From Nageia nagi (lineage: Eukaryota > Pinophyta): DNA of 64,000 bases. A model generated the notes under the pieces. That model searched no databases, was not told where the DNA came from, and saw only the letters and a program-made list of their open reading frames with translations. A program made the translations under genes and the position numbers. This document shows positions 44,475 through 58,414 of the stretch, piece by piece. Every line of letters starts with the position of its first letter. The first letter of the stretch is position 1. The DNA is taken from NCBI GenBank assembly GCA_050084985.1, contig JBITNC010000001.1:45880001-45944000 (forward strand), given 5' to 3'.

Positions 44475-45400
44475 CATGCTCACTTAGAACACCTACCATC
44501 TCAAGCACTTCAACTTATTAAAGCTATGTGGCTAGTTGCGTAATGGGGATTTGATCTTGTAGGATAATTTACACCACCCTCTTCAATCAACCAAAATTCA
44601 TTATCACTACTATCGAGTGCTTTACCAAGTGGGTCAAGGATGAGTTATTTATGTCCACCATTGTTCCTAATATTTCCAACTTTATGGAGACACACATTAT
44701 AAGTAGGTTTTTCATTCTACATAAGATCATATCAAATGATGGACTTAGTTTCAAGAATCATAATATGAAGAGATTATGTAATGGATATAATATCAAGCAA
44801 TATTTCTCCACACCATATTACCCCTAAGGTAATGGATAGGCCAATGCTAAAAGGAAAATAATAGTTACTATTCACAAAAATATCGTCAATGATAGTAATA
44901 AAAATTGGTATGAATATATTCCATATGCCTTATGGGCCTATCACACCAATATCATGATACCTATGGGGGCCACCCACTTTCATTAGTCTACGATGCTGAA
45001 GCATTCATGCCTCTTGAGTTAGAAATCCCATATTTATGAGTGCAAATTCAAGGCCCCATTCCATATGAGGAAGTTAAATAGGCCATCTTAGATCAACTTA
45101 TCCTTCTTGATGAGATACGAGTCAATGCTATTGAACATCACAAGGTCTATCAAGAAAGGTTAAAGAAAGTGTACAACAAGAAGGTTAGGGCTAGGAATGA
45201 GGTTGGTGACTTGGTCCTTAAAGAGAATTAACAATAGTCACACCTTGAGTGGTCTCTTTGAGATAAATTTGTACCAAATTGGCTAGATCCTTACATAATC
45301 AAGTGAAAATTTAGCATAGGAACCTACCCCTTATCAAACCTAGAAGGATGGGAAGAGCTTGAGCCTATCAACATCATCCATATTCATCCATTCTACAATT
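44470..45400 (+). pseudogene. Integrase core and C-terminus of the Tat element, right of the insertion
   Basis: After the target-site duplicate, the frame picks up the end of the zinc finger, then WGFDLVG (about 44549), ECFTKWVKDELFMSTIV (44613 on), IISNDGLSFKNHNMKRL (about 44728) and FSTPYYP-stop-GNGQANAKRK (about 44810). The second catalytic D is kept (SNDG), while the E of the usual 'GNGQAEA' box is N. The C-terminal part runs IPYEEVKQAILDQLILLDEI, YNKKVRARNEVGDLVLKEN and PNWLDPYIIK, ending near 45400. The stop in YYP-stop-GNG is TAA where CAA (Q) is expected. It originally inserted element DNA into chromosomes. Confidence 0.85.
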
Positions 45401-48240
45401 AGTATTTTTCTTATTCATGTTTATTTTTATTTAATTATTAGTTATAATTTGTCTAATCAAGCATTACATTTTATCATCATTGCTTTGTTTGTCATAACAT
45501 GTCATCTTGAACTTGTCACTCATTCAATCCATGGTAAGTTACAAGGGGTGTCTTATGTGTAGGCATTTATTTTGGTTTATTTGTTGTGCCATTTTCTTTT
45601 TGCACCATTTGGTTTACTTTTAATCATGACATTAAGAGTCAATACTTAGTTGATTCTCCACTTTTAGTATCATCCTACCTTTTTTGGGTGCATGGGGGCC
45701 ACAAGTCACTTATCTCCCTCTTATCATGCATCAATTCTTTAACATTAGCTTCTTCCCATTATTTTTTATCATCTTACATTTATCATTATTTTTTCACCAT
45801 TCTTGGTCCTCATCTAGGTTGAGACGGTTAGATATTATGTTTGTTCTATGATAAAGAAAGGACAATCTTGAACATGAGTTGAATTTAATATGAAAATAAC
45901 CCAAATTGACCAAGTTATTTATTTCCTTGGATGTTTTTCTTGCTTTCATTCACATTCATGTCATTTTATGTTTTTCGTTTGTTGATCCCATTACATCTTA
46001 ATCATGCAAGCCCCTATTAATGATGTCTTAGCATATCCATCTTATCACTATACATTATTTGCAGTTTATCGATGATGATACAACTACTTGGGACTCAGTC
46101 AATATATCAAATTACCTTAAAATCATTCCTTTGGGATTGATCATAAAATAGAAACTAGTATAGTTTCTAAGGGAAAATATATATAAGATTGTCATGAATA
46201 ATGCCATTGATACACATTTGTAGATTTCACATCTTTATACTCATCATTTGTAGACACATTTACTCTTTGAGCTTCTTTGTTTATTGTTTAGTTTGTAGTC
46301 TATCATTTTGAGGTCAATTTTCTTGTTGCTTCATTATCTTTGTCATGCTTGTGTCACTTTTGTCATGTTTGCATTTGAGTCATTTTTATTAAAATTACTT
46401 TTCATTTGGCCTTTTCAAAATTGCATACCCTTATCAATTTTGTGAACGGTTTATTTCCCTAGATTCACATTTATACTAGTATTCCTAAAAAATCAAATTT
46501 TCCCATTTTGTGTTGTATGTCAACCATTTGCTTCATGTTCAAACTAGGTCCCTCATGCATGATAGTCCTTGCAAATTGAATTACATCACATTGTGTTCTC
46601 AACTTGTAAAATATTCATATTTCACCTCATTAGATATTATCATATCATGATAGATCATTTTGAGTTATTTTGTAACCAACTTTAAGTCCATTTTGCTTCA
46701 GGGATAAAGGTTTTGAAATTTGACACCATTAACAATTGGCTTCAATTTTACAATTTTAAACATATTAAATCATTTCCATTTTTAGATATATCTAGTTCTA
46801 ACCTATTACCTATCTAAATTCGATCAAGTTATCAAGTTTCACAACCTAATCAATTCATTTAGTCAATTTTTGTGAGCCAAATGAGAATTAAAGGGTTTTC
46901 ACCCTAGGCCAAGCAGCTTTCTATTTTTTGTGAAAAATAGGACAATTGACCTCCATTTTTTGAACCATTTGATCATGCTTTTAGATAAATTACTATCTAT
47001 TAGGGTATCAAAGTAGTTCACCAAGTCGGCAAGATGGTTGGTTGTTATCATTTACCAAAGTTTTCCATTTTTCACTTTTGTAAAAGTGTCATTTTTTTCA
47101 AAGTCTTATTTTGATTGCATCAAAGCAGCATGTCAGCATAGTTATAGTATGTTTTTACATTCATCAGTACAAATCAAGTAGTAGGGGTTGCTTTTAACAC
47201 ACATGCCCTACCTTGTTTCATGCACATGTTGTGGGTTTTGGGACATGCTAGTTTGTTTTTAAGCACTCATTGTCAATTATCTTTCATTGTTATGTTATTA
47301 TTTTGATCTATGTTTTCAATTGTTGATTTTTTACCATTTTATCCTTATAGGCATTCAATTTGTTCTTTTAATTTATGATTATAATTCATTTTAGTTAAGG
47401 TTCCTTCTTATCATGGTCATTTATATCACTTGTTTAGATGTCCATTATTAACTTTCATGTTATTAAATGATCATTTTCTTTATTTCATTTTATCTTTTAT
47501 CTTTTTTGTTATTATTTATCTTCTTTTAATATATCTTATCATTGTTTCTTTTTATTGAGTGATCATTTTTGTTAGTCTATTTTAATATTTTTCCTTGTTC
47601 TTCTATCTTATTTTAATTTGTCTTATCATTTATACATATTTATTATCTTTTATTTATTGCTTATTCATTATTACTTTAACATTAGTTTAATTATTATCAT
47701 TTTTGTGTGTTTGATTCTATTTTAATTATTCTTGTTATGGATTCATTTCTATATGTGGTTATGCATACAAGTTCATTTTATCCATTCATGAGTATCCATA
47801 AGTTTTGTATCATAGTCTAATTCATGCATTGATTATTAACTATTTGCATGTATAAATGTATTCATACATACATGTGTAAAAGTGCAACATACATGGTGTA
47901 TCATCCATACATAAGCATATACATTCATTATTCACAAATGAATCATACATTGATCATAAACATAAATTACATCCATATAAGTCAAGTATCAAAGTCATAG
48001 TATCATCTCATATAAAAAAATATAAAAGTATACATACATATGTCCATCCATATATCCATCCATAATCATATAAAAAATATATACAAAAAATCCATAGTCC
48101 ATAGGTATATGCATACATAAGTACAAGTTTTCCCAAAATCAATATACATTGAGTGTCCATAAATATACAATAAGATCCTACATATAGAAGGTATCTCATG
48201 GATACACATCCCACATATGTTATTTACAAAAATATATAGC
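45401..48240. other. T-rich sequence downstream of the Tat pol, no gene
   Basis: This follows the end of the Tat integrase, so it should include that element's 3' region and possibly LTR. Composition is strongly T-biased on the + strand at 45400-47750. It turns into a degenerate CATA/ATACAT microsatellite at about 47860-48200, and the open frame at 48008-48214 is that microsatellite translated. No second LTR copy was found near 23 kb. Confidence 0.4.
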
Positions 48241-50460
48241 ATGCAGTTAGCCTTTGTTTATAGGTATTCAAACCCTCTAAGGAGTAGAGTCATGTTGTGT
48301 CTTCTCTTGCTAAGGGGAGTGCTAGTCTCCTTTTTTCCATCTATCAATGCCCTTTACGGGATGGCTCCTAACACTGCTCCTATCTATCCTATCAATGGTG
48401 GAACCCAAATAATCTACCCATAATCTATATTCATTTGTGAGATGGTTCTTCTCATAGGCCCACCCTTCTATGTGCTAATTTTTGCAAATGTACTTGTACT
48501 TGCCTAATGAATTTGTTCATTCTTCTGATTGAGTGTCCCTTACTACTTTGGGACATGGCTTTGATCCTTGATATGTTGCATGTTATGGAGTAATCTTGGA
48601 ATCCTTGATATCTACCAAGTCAAGCTTGCATTAACTATTTATGAAATACTTATGCCCTTAATGACTTCCTATCTACTCATCTAGCTCTCACTATAGGTGG
48701 TGCTAGAGATCCTCCTTTGCTAACATGCTTGATGCCCTCAATCCTATGCCTATAGATACTATACATATTATTATTTCCCCTATCCCTATAAACCTCCCTC
48801 TATCTTAGTGGCACTACCTCTACCACTATCATATCCATTATCTTCCCTATGGACTCCATGCTAGGCCCCATGCCACCCTCAACTTGGACTCATAACACAT
48901 CTCTCTTCCTTTCCATTATGATGAATGAAAATAATAGGATCCTATTGTATTCCATTCAAGGCTTGGTGTTTCCCATGCTCTCTTGTGTGCTCTACCTTCT
49001 TAGTTGCATGTGTAGCCTTCTTAGCTACCTACTATGCATGTACCACCTCTAGCTACCAAGGCATCCTTCTCACCTTGATAGAGCACCCCCCTTTAAATCT
49101 ATTTGAATCACCAAGCTAGGTACCTCCATCTTTTATGGGTGCCATTGGGGGGTCCTCAAACTCATACTTGTATCCTCCTATTATTATTGCTCTTTTTGGG
49201 CCTCCTTGGGATATCACTTTAGGAATTACTTGGTCATAGATCTAGTCTTACTCATCTCCCTCTCCCTTTCCATATCCACCCTAGTCCTCCTTGGCTCCTC
49301 ATCTTGTTTCCCTTCCTTAACAGCACCCTCCTCTCCCTATTCTTTCCCTCCCTCAAGAACCCATTTGTCTATAGGTGTCATTGGTCCTTGTTATGCTACA
49401 ATAGTCCATGATAGCAAATGATCCTTTTATGGGCCCCACCATGCATCATAACTTAGTATGATCCTTGCATCATCTATAATGGTTGGTGCTATTGGAGCAT
49501 TTAGAGTTGTATTTAGCTCCACATAAGTTATCCTAGGCCTTGTAAAGCCTATTTATCTATTCATTTATATAGAACTAGCTCAAGTGTTACATATTATACT
49601 AGTCTAAACTACATTTGTACCTACTCAAAGTGAAAGATCTCTATATCCCTGACATGACATCTCCACACATATGAGTCCTCCTAGTATATGCCTACCACAT
49701 ATCCTACTTTTTCAATGTGGCATATCCATCCATGGTTACCACATGATATCCTAAGGTTGTAGCCTTGATAGCATATCCCTATACCAATGAGTCTTACCCT
49801 ATAAGGATGCATTTTAGGTCAATCCATATTGTGAGTCCATCTCCTTATGAAGGGTAATTACCATCAAGCTACAAAGGTATATAAGCCATCATATCATTTC
49901 CATGTGCTACTAATATAAGTGAATTTAACCTTTTTGATCAAAAATGCTCCTAGGCCCATACTTGGACCAGTAGAGGCACTCACTCTTAATGTCCTATGGC
50001 TACTAATGCTAACTCTTCATCTATCTATGCTAGCAAGGTTGGCCCCTAGGTGAATAAAATCCTCTCCTAAACCATCCTCATAACAATCTTAAGGAATATG
50101 AAAATACAAATGAGGAAATTAGTAGAATCACTAGTGTCTCTCTCTTCCTAGTTAGCCATCCTAATAGGGGGATCAATCAAGATCCCTCCATTCAAAACTT
50201 CCTAAGTCTTGTATCCATCTCTAATGTATGATCTTAAGATGATGTTATCTATTGCCACTATGATCATAATTCATCTAGTATAATTGTCATCTCCCTCATG
50301 AGAATAAGTAATGTGCATTACTCTAGTTCAAAGTGCTCTCATAGCACCACCATGTATGATGTATCTTTGGTGATGGTGTGAACTCATGATACGCCTATGA
50401 GTTCCTACTACCTTTGGCCAATCATATTACTGCTCGATCTAATATACTCATACCTCTAAG
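48241..50460. other. CT-rich segment without recognised genes
   Basis: The + strand is markedly richer in C (runs such as ccctatcc, ctccctatt and cctccctc) than its surroundings. Short open frames (48217-48423, 48849-49119, 49206-49421) show no domain. It could be a decayed coding insert on either strand, but I could not place it. Confidence 0.4.
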
Positions 50461-53400
50461 AGTAGTGAATGAAATTATGTTAGATTTTCATCTGGTATAA
50501 TTTTTGATACATTGTTAGTCTCATTATGAGTTTGCATTATCTCTATGTCTATGTTAGTCTATCCTAGTCTTGTGTTAGTCATGTATTTATCTCAAAGTCA
50601 AATTATGCATGCTTGTTAAGTCAAGTTGTCTAAAAGTTTAAGTTCTCTAGGTTTTGTCAAATTCATTCAAGCTTGGATGACTAAGTAACCCTAGTCATCT
50701 TACTCTTGGATGCTTGCAAAGTCATGAGTCCTAGATAATCTATCTAGTCATTAAGTCTTGAAAGACCCCTAAATTAGATTATCTAGATGCCAGATGATTT
50801 GGAATTAGTAAATTTGAAAAATAAAAAATACATATGTAAACTTTAATTTTTTTCTAACAACATAAATTAACTAATGAAATCATAAACTAAGTTTATTTTA
50901 ACCCATTATAAATAAAGTAAAATCTGTTATTAAGTTAGCTAGCATGTTTGCATTGTGAGGGTTTTTGGTCTTCCCTACCTATGGTCTATGTTCAAATAAC
51001 ATTTATTCATTATAAGTATTATTATACTACATTATCTCACCATTTTTAAATCACATTTTTCATCATCATTATCACTATTAGTCAACATCCTAATTATGTA
51101 TCCCTAACAAAATGTTTGGTGTTTTAGTTGTTTTTCCTTCCCATTTTTTAATACTATACATAGTGTTCAAACCCTACCTTGCTTTCTTATTAAAAAAATA
51201 TAGTTAATGTTTTATGTTATTTTACATAATATAGTGATTTCTAATTCATCAAATAGCATGGAGATATCAAACCTACCATCTTCATTGAAGACTCTCCTTT
51301 TGGTTGGTTGCCTAACTCTATGTTGCCTCTATTTCTTGATCTGTTTCTACCATACTCAATAGTGTCTTCCACTTAGCTTCTTCCAACAATTTATCCATGG
51401 GCCCACTCTCTTTATAATGCTAAAAATCTCTATCTATTATTTTTACCAATTTTAAAGTTAAAACATCATAGTCTCATAGGCCATCGATAATGTTTAACCA
51501 GCTCAATCAGAGTAGCTATCACTATCTCAAAGCTTTACAACATACACAAGTTAAACATATAAAAAATGATAAAAACCCTACCATTTTCATCATTTAAATT
51601 TCTCTTATTCAAGTTCCATATGCCTACATGCTACAATCCAATACTTGGTAGTTTTGCATGCCTACAGTCATTTACTATTTAGTTGGTAGGGAAAAGTAGA
51701 GATCATTTGGTATTTTGTTTAAGCATTGTATGTTTGCATGATATTAACCAATGCTTGATAGGTTTATAAGTCTAAGATAATTTCCCTTAAACTACTATGG
51801 AAAAAATTACATCATGTAGTCACTTACCTTTCAGCTAATTGGGTAAAGAAAAGATCATTTCTTTTTCTTATTTCTCTTTGACTACTAGGGCAAAGTAGAG
51901 TTAGACTCTTTCACTTCTAAGGCAAAGCAAAGATCATTTAATTTCTTATTATCCTTTAGTTTTTGGGGAAAACAAAAATCATTCCTTTTCACACTTAGAG
52001 AGTAGTTTGGATTAAAAGTTTTCTTTGTTATTTCAAAGACTACTTGATCCATTTGACAAATTTATCATAGGTCATTGTCATGGTATTCAACTTAGTCCTA
52101 TACAACCTATCTTGCATTGAAACTAGACTTAGTTGGATTATCATGGTGTTTGATTAAGTCTAATATGACCTTCCATGCACCAAATCATAATCAATCAAAT
52201 TTTCAAGGTGTGTTTATATAGTCTTTCATGTACTAAAACTATACTCATCTTGATCATTTTATGATTATATATCATTATCATTATCCACTTTTAGTTTATC
52301 ATATCATTAATTATTATACTAAGATTCTTGCAAGTCTTGAATCTCAACACAAAAGGGAAACTTTAAACATATTAAAATCATATTTTATCTTATTGACACT
52401 ATTTTATAGATATTTATGATATTTAGATTATTACATATTATCATGTCAAACTAACATGTTATGCAACATTTTTTGCAGGGTCAATCAATGACATTTCAAT
52501 ACTTAGATAATTTTTAACACTATTTACCTATCTTTCAAATGATTTGCTAATCATTTGAATGATCTTGTAGGTCATAGTCATCCAAATGATTCTAACTATC
52601 ATGTTTATACATAAGTGATTTGGGCTCTCTTTATAAGGACTAAAATTTTATTTTTTATGAGCACTTTGAGTATTATGAATATTTTCAACATAATTAAAGC
52701 CTTGTGATATCATTTCAAGGGTTAAAACTATCAATAATTGAGCTTACACCTTTTAGCCTTGGCATTCATCATTCTACTTGGTGGATTAAGGTATTCCTCT
52801 GGTTTCTTAATTATTTATTATTGATGATTGTGTTTAATGATTTTTGTAGTTCATAGATCATATCTTTGATCCATTGGAAAAGCTTCTATCCTTTGAACTT
52901 GTTATTATTTAAATTGAATTATCATTTAGGCATACTTAGGCTAAATTACACACTTAGGATTTCATCCTAGGTTTGACCTTTGAGGTCTAATCCTTAGGGT
53001 TTGGTCTTTCTTTATGGATGATTAGTCTTAATTTTCCTATATCTATTATTATTTAGTTTCTTGTTCATTGTCAATTGTATTGTTTATCCATTTTAGTAAA
53101 TGATTGCACATATTTAGATATTTATCACATATTATCATACCTAGCATAAATATTTGTTAATTATCCATTTAGTCTTGTCATTAGTCAATGTTTTATCACA
53201 TCACTTGCATAATAGGCATATCACTATTTTATATCATCTTGTTGATTGAATATTAGAGAGATTATATCTTGTTAAGTTAGGATTTCACCTTACTTGAGTG
53301 GTCACAAGGTCTTAAGGACTTGTGATTTGAAGTCCCCATTAACATGTGTCTACATTTCAGGGTTTAGATATCATTTGGATATCTTGGAAACAAAGGACAT

Positions 53401-53638
53401 TAGCTTATCCCATACCTTATCAATTTGGCTTATCATAACATAAGAAAATTTAGTATGGAAATTTAATATTTATCCTTGAATTACTCACAAGGTGTTTTAA
53501 GTAGTTTAGTTGCATGAATTTAGGTATTTATAGTAGGCTAATCAACCAACCAATATGTTGATCAATGATGGGGCATTTTGGGCATTGGAGTACTATACTA
53601 GAGTTCAATAAATAAGTGGTAATTAGTTTGATGTAGGT
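50461..53638. other. Unassigned AT-rich sequence
   Basis: No open frame of note. Phrases such as 'ttttttgcagggtcaatcaatg' (about 52470) and 'ccttagggtttggtc' (about 52991) have the flavour of plant LTR or leader sequence. This may include the right end of the Tat element, but no partner repeat supports a call. Confidence 0.3.
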
Positions 53639-53901
53639 TGATGTTAGGAATCCAAAAAATGTATAATAAGATTTAAGCCAAATGCAATAAAATTGAACTA
53701 ATAATATAATAATTATATAACTTCAAATAATAGCAAGAGCATCATAACAAAGTAACTTTATTGAGAAAAACAAATCAAGGTAGATTTGAGGGGAATACCT
53801 CCTTACTACTTATAAGAAAACATATTTTCTAATATAACATTTATCCTTTCCTACCCATATTTATAGTCCTATTAACCCTAATTGATATTTCATTAGAAAA
53901 T
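53639..53901 (-). repeat. Chromovirus LTR, outer part, left of the gag-protease element
   Basis: Joined with 59690-59796, after removing the inserted element and one AAAAT duplicate, this gives a roughly 370-base LTR. On the - strand it starts TGTTAGGGTCCCAT at 59796 and ends ...CCTAACATCA at 53639. It contains CTATAAATATGGGTAGG near 53870 as a plausible TATA box. No second LTR copy is in the window, so the call rests on the polypurine tract and chromodomain beside it. Confidence 0.5.
53897..53901. repeat. Target-site duplication of the gag-protease element, left copy (AAAAT)
   Basis: AAAAT directly precedes the LTR TG at 53902 and is matched at 59685-59689. The bases are simple, but the position is exact on both sides. 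Confidence 0.7.
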
Positions 53902-55313
53902 TGTAATGTCCCTATTTTTATGGTGTTTTCCCCATTTCATCTTTGATAAATGGGAACATTTGTTTAGGAGTAATTTTATCTAGTTTAGAAAGTTTTGGGT
54001 AATTATTGAAAGTTCCACTTAGAAACATAGTTAAATTATCTAATTATGGAATGGTGGGCCTTTATTTAATTCATTATGTATAGTTGAGTGCCTTAATATG
54101 CCAATAATATTGTAATAATGATACTAAGGTAATTATATTTATAAATGCAATATTAGTCTCCTAGAATGAGGCATTGTATATTTCTAGCCTTAATGAATGT
54201 AATATTTGCATTAGATGGTCCTCTTATCATTAGTTCTCCCCTCTTCGAGGTAGAGAATCCCCCTTTACGACTACAAAAATGATGAGGTATCATAAAGGCT
54301 TTCAAGCTTGGGTGTGGCACATGTAGACATTAATTTAGCATCATGAGGTATTAAAGAGCTCTCCTCCATAGACATTCGGCTTATGTGGACTTCAATACCC
54401 CAAGTTGGGTATCCAAATAACCCAAGATCCCACATCACATCCTAAGAGGCATCCTAGTGCATGGAACTAATTTTTTTATAAGGTTAATTTATATATCAAA
54501 AAGGGATTTTTAGTAAATCCCAAAAACCATATACAAAGAATATAGTTTGAAGATAAATCCCATACAACTATAGACCTTGAAGTTTAGAAGAAGATGATTT
54601 TGAGAAGCATTAAAGGTCCAATTACTTCAATGTTGCATTTTTTAGGCCCTTAATGTGATTTTGTTTATCCCAAGGCTCTCCATCATGTATAAGGAGGAAT
54701 ACTAAATTACATAAGACATGATAAATTTATGATTAAACCCCCTTTTATTAGATTAAGTGTGAGAACTCTTTCTTGCTAGTTATGGAGCAATTTGAATTGG
54801 AGGTCTTAAGGTGATTGAAGGCTATCCTTAAGCTTACTCTAGCCATTCAAAAGAGTAACCTTTATTACTCCTCAAAAGAAGTAAGGAAGCCTTGGGATTG
54901 GCATTACTATTACTATGATTGGTGAGATCCCTAAATCCATCCATAAAAATCCTATTGGAGGAAACCTTGGTGTAAGATCCTTAGGAACCAAAAATATATT
55001 TTAATTGTGGTTCTACCATTATTATCTCAATACAATTACATTTTTTCTATCATTATATTGTTATTATCTCTATCTATTTAGATGTTGGATTTGGAAGTGT
55101 ATTTTGTAGTTAGTTATGTGTAATTGATTCTTAAGAGCCATGTTGGGTTTCTAAAGGTATTTTATGGTTTGAACTTGCATTTCGATCATTAATTGCTAAA
55201 CATTAGAGTAGTTTTGCTTTTTTGGGTTGAATTGGTCAATCTAGACCTTCAAGATAAATGTAACTCTCCTAACACATGCTTGAGCATGATCTACTAATTT
55301 GGGATCATCATCA
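53902..55313 (+). repeat. 5' LTR of the gag-protease element (about 1412 bases)
   Basis: It aligns with 59039-59684 at both ends: 53902 to about 54400 and about 55148 to 55313. The central 766 bases have no counterpart in the 3' LTR. They were either inserted here or deleted there. The end is set by the primer site at 55314. Confidence 0.75.
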
Positions 55314-55325
55314 TGATATGAGAGT
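55314..55325 (+). other. Primer-binding site of the gag-protease element
   Basis: TGATATGAGAGT differs from the TGGTATCAGAGC Met-tRNA site at three positions and sits exactly at the LTR end. Confidence 0.6.
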
Positions 55326-58300
55326 CTTGATTCTACCATCATGCTATGATCAAGGGCATCATACATGGAGAATTTTAGAGCTAACCTAAAGGAGATACCA
55401 ATTCATTGATTATAGTGATATCATAGTGCTCATAGTGGTATCATTTGTTAAAGATATCTTTCCCTTTTTATTAGGTAAGAGAGGATGATTTGCTAAAGAG
55501 ATCTTGTCATCTTCTAGAAGATCTAGAATGAGTTTCATAGTGGTAGTTTTGAAAAATTAAGGAAATATGAAGCATTCTATTCTTGGAAGATAAATGTTGA
55601 GGTTCTAACGATGAATTTGTTGGATCTAGACATTGGGAGTCAAATATTGGAGGTATAAAGGATATATCTCACCTTTCTAGTAGTTTATTGAACCTATTTT
55701 GACCATAATTTTGAGTTTAGAGGCTTCAAGGAGGAACATTTAACTTGGTGAGTGGTTATTTATGCAATTTTTGATATTTTACATTAATTTTGAGGTTTGT
55801 TTTCTTGGATCTAAGCTCCAATAGGTAAAATGGAGGTCCATATAGGCTTAAGAAGCCTATATTTAAGGTCATTTGGTCATTTTGAGGTTGATGTAGGTAT
55901 ACTAAGGAAAATTTTGAAGTTTGATATTCATTCTAAAGCCATTATGAGGTAGACATTATTTTTTGAGGTTATTTTAAAGAATTTTCTATAATTTAAAACT
56001 TTTCCATATTTATCTTGGGTGATTGTTTGCATTATAGTAGTATCCAATTATAAATATGGAAAAATTTTCATCATGAAATTTGGCTATGAGAGTTTTTGCA
56101 AGGTCATTAGGTCATTCTAACTAAAATTGCTAAGAAATTTTAAGTTTGGAGTCATTGGAAAGAGGATGTTGGGATATAATAAAAGTCAAATTACTAAATT
56201 TGACATATTTTCATAGTGGTATCTACATAATGAAGGCTTAAAGGGAGACATTAGATCATTTTTACAAATTTTTCTAAGATATGGCAATTGAAAGTGAGAA
56301 GTTGGGTGCTTTAAGAAGCTTAATTCATATTGAAACTATAAAAAATTAATTAATTGAGCTTGGAAATATAGGATCTTAGCATATTTACTAAGGTTTGGAG
56401 TTAATTCTACATCATTCTAGGTTTGTGTATGAACCTTGAGCTTGAAGAAGACACATACTCATTAGAGTTAGTTCTTAGGCCCATAAGCCACAAGTTTGAG
56501 AGATTGGTACAAGTATCAATTCATTCCATAATGGAAGGGATTAAAATCTAGGTTTGAGTAATTTTTATTTTCATTTATTATTTTATGAGGAATAAGGAAG
56601 ATTAAAAAAAAGAAAGGAGAAAATATTTAAGAAAAATTAATAAATATTTTTATTTTTCATTCTTAGGAAAATAAAATTCTTTTGATTTAAAATTAGGATT
56701 GATAAGGTGCTATTTTTGGGATTACATATTTTATTGTGCTAAAAATTTGAATTTTGAAGGGAAAGCATGATGTGAATATAAAGAGGCAAAATTAAATTAG
56801 TCTTGAGTCCTATAAAGCCAAATGTTAGATTAGAAGAAGAGTAGACCAATTTTTAGATCCAAAATTTGAACTTAAGGATAGAGATCCAAAAGTTGAACAA
56901 CAAGAGAAGCCTAAAGAATGTTTGGACACTTTTAGAGAGTTCATTGAGCATCATAGAAGAACTTTATCCCTTGAATATACTTTTTAAGGTTTTGGAGAGA
57001 CCAAATTTGAGCCTAAAGGGATTTGTGGTGTTTTAAGGGATCATTTTTCATCATTTTTTCCATTAGAGATTGATGTCTACATCCTAATACCACAATCTAA
57101 AAATTCTAAAGATAGAATCTAGGTGCAAGGATCCTGTTAAATCATAGGAGTTGAGAGGAGGCATTATGATACAAGTAAATATCTTGAAAATTCATTATAA
57201 CTAGGGAACTATCATGGAATCCTCCACAATGAAAAAAAGAATAAGCTTTTATCTAAAAGATTCTAGGGCATTATCAAGTTTATTATTATAAGGAGCTTTG
57301 GAAACTAGACCATAGATGTGAACAAAAAAATAAGAGTTTGCACATTGAAAAATATTCAATGGTAATAATTTATCAAAAAGGAAAGGTTTACCAAAAGGTG
57401 TGCAAATGTTGGAGAGAAGGAGACAACATAAGCAATCATGTAAATTTTAATGATGATAAAATTACCACAACATTGCACAAATTATTCTAACTCTACTCTA
57501 CTCTTCTGAAGAGATAAGGGCATCACTTAGCTTTTGATATTTCATTAATATAAAAAAGGGAGAAAAAGATTAAGTGTTGGAGGCATCAAGGGTAATCCTT
57601 CATGAGTCTTATAAAGGGAAAGACAAGGAGCAAGAAATAACCCACATTGAGCCATCTCCATCCAAACATAGGAAAATTGGACCATAAAAGACATATACAT
57701 GGATAAAATTTTATGCTTGAAGTAGGTTAAGGAAGAACTATGAACATGCTAAGGAAAATTTGGCTCCCAACATGCATCTAAAATAATGCAAAATCCACAT
57801 TTCTTGGGATTCATTTCAAACATCAGGATATTTGAAGAAGGGAACAACAAACTACCTCACTATATGATGAACATTTTTGGAGCTATAAATTTTGATCCTT
57901 ATGTTTGTTTGCATTGAAATTTAAAAGGTAGTTCTTTGTATGTATTCTACACTAGTCCAATATTTAATTTTCTTGAACCAAAAAAAATATTTTCAAGACC
58001 TAATTCCTCCATCTAGGATCCCAAAATTAGCTTTTAGTTAATGTTTTGGGATTTTTTGAATGTTAGGATTTATTATCTTTATTTGATAATAAGTTACAAT
58101 CTAATATTTTAAAGTAAGGGTAATATAGTAATGGATATGTATGCACCAAATTTGGGTCCAATCTAACACATTTCTAAAATTGATATTTTTAGTAGTTTTT
58201 AGAAAAGATTATTTTTTAGGGTTTCTTTGATTTTTGATTGCTATATGAATGATCATATTATTTTGAAAAAGTAGTATGAATTTAAAAATGGGAAGAATAT

Positions 58301-58414
58301 TGATTTGTAGGTTTTTTCCATTATATTGGATCTATATTATGTGATTGTAGTCCAATTTGTTGATCTCTTGTAGCTAATTTCACACCAATTTAGTTCCATT
58401 AGGGTTAAAGGAGA
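55326..58414 (+). other. Interior of the gag-protease element, gag region not recognisable
   Basis: Three kilobases with frequent stops. Gag should be here, but I could not identify a capsid or zinc-knuckle block. Phrases close to 'catagtggtatc' recur near 55431, 55538 and 56210. Their meaning is unclear. Confidence 0.4.

Larger units (their letters stand above)
23480..45400 (+). mobile_element. Tat-lineage Ty3/gypsy retrotransposon, split by nested copia elements
   Basis: Gag, protease, RT, RNase H, a second RNase H and integrase follow each other on the + strand, with integrase last, as in Ty3/gypsy. The second, archaeal-type RNase H (28640-28975) is the hallmark of the plant Tat lineage. 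The coding region stops at 29477 inside the integrase zinc finger and resumes at 44470, after copia A. Joined around the insertion, the coding part is about 7 kb. I could not identify its LTRs on either side, so these limits are of the coding region only. All domains carry stops. Confidence 0.8.

Noticed and set aside
48008-48214. Open frame of 68 codons rich in Y, C and I on the - strand
   Set aside because: It is a translation of a degenerate ATACAT-type microsatellite.
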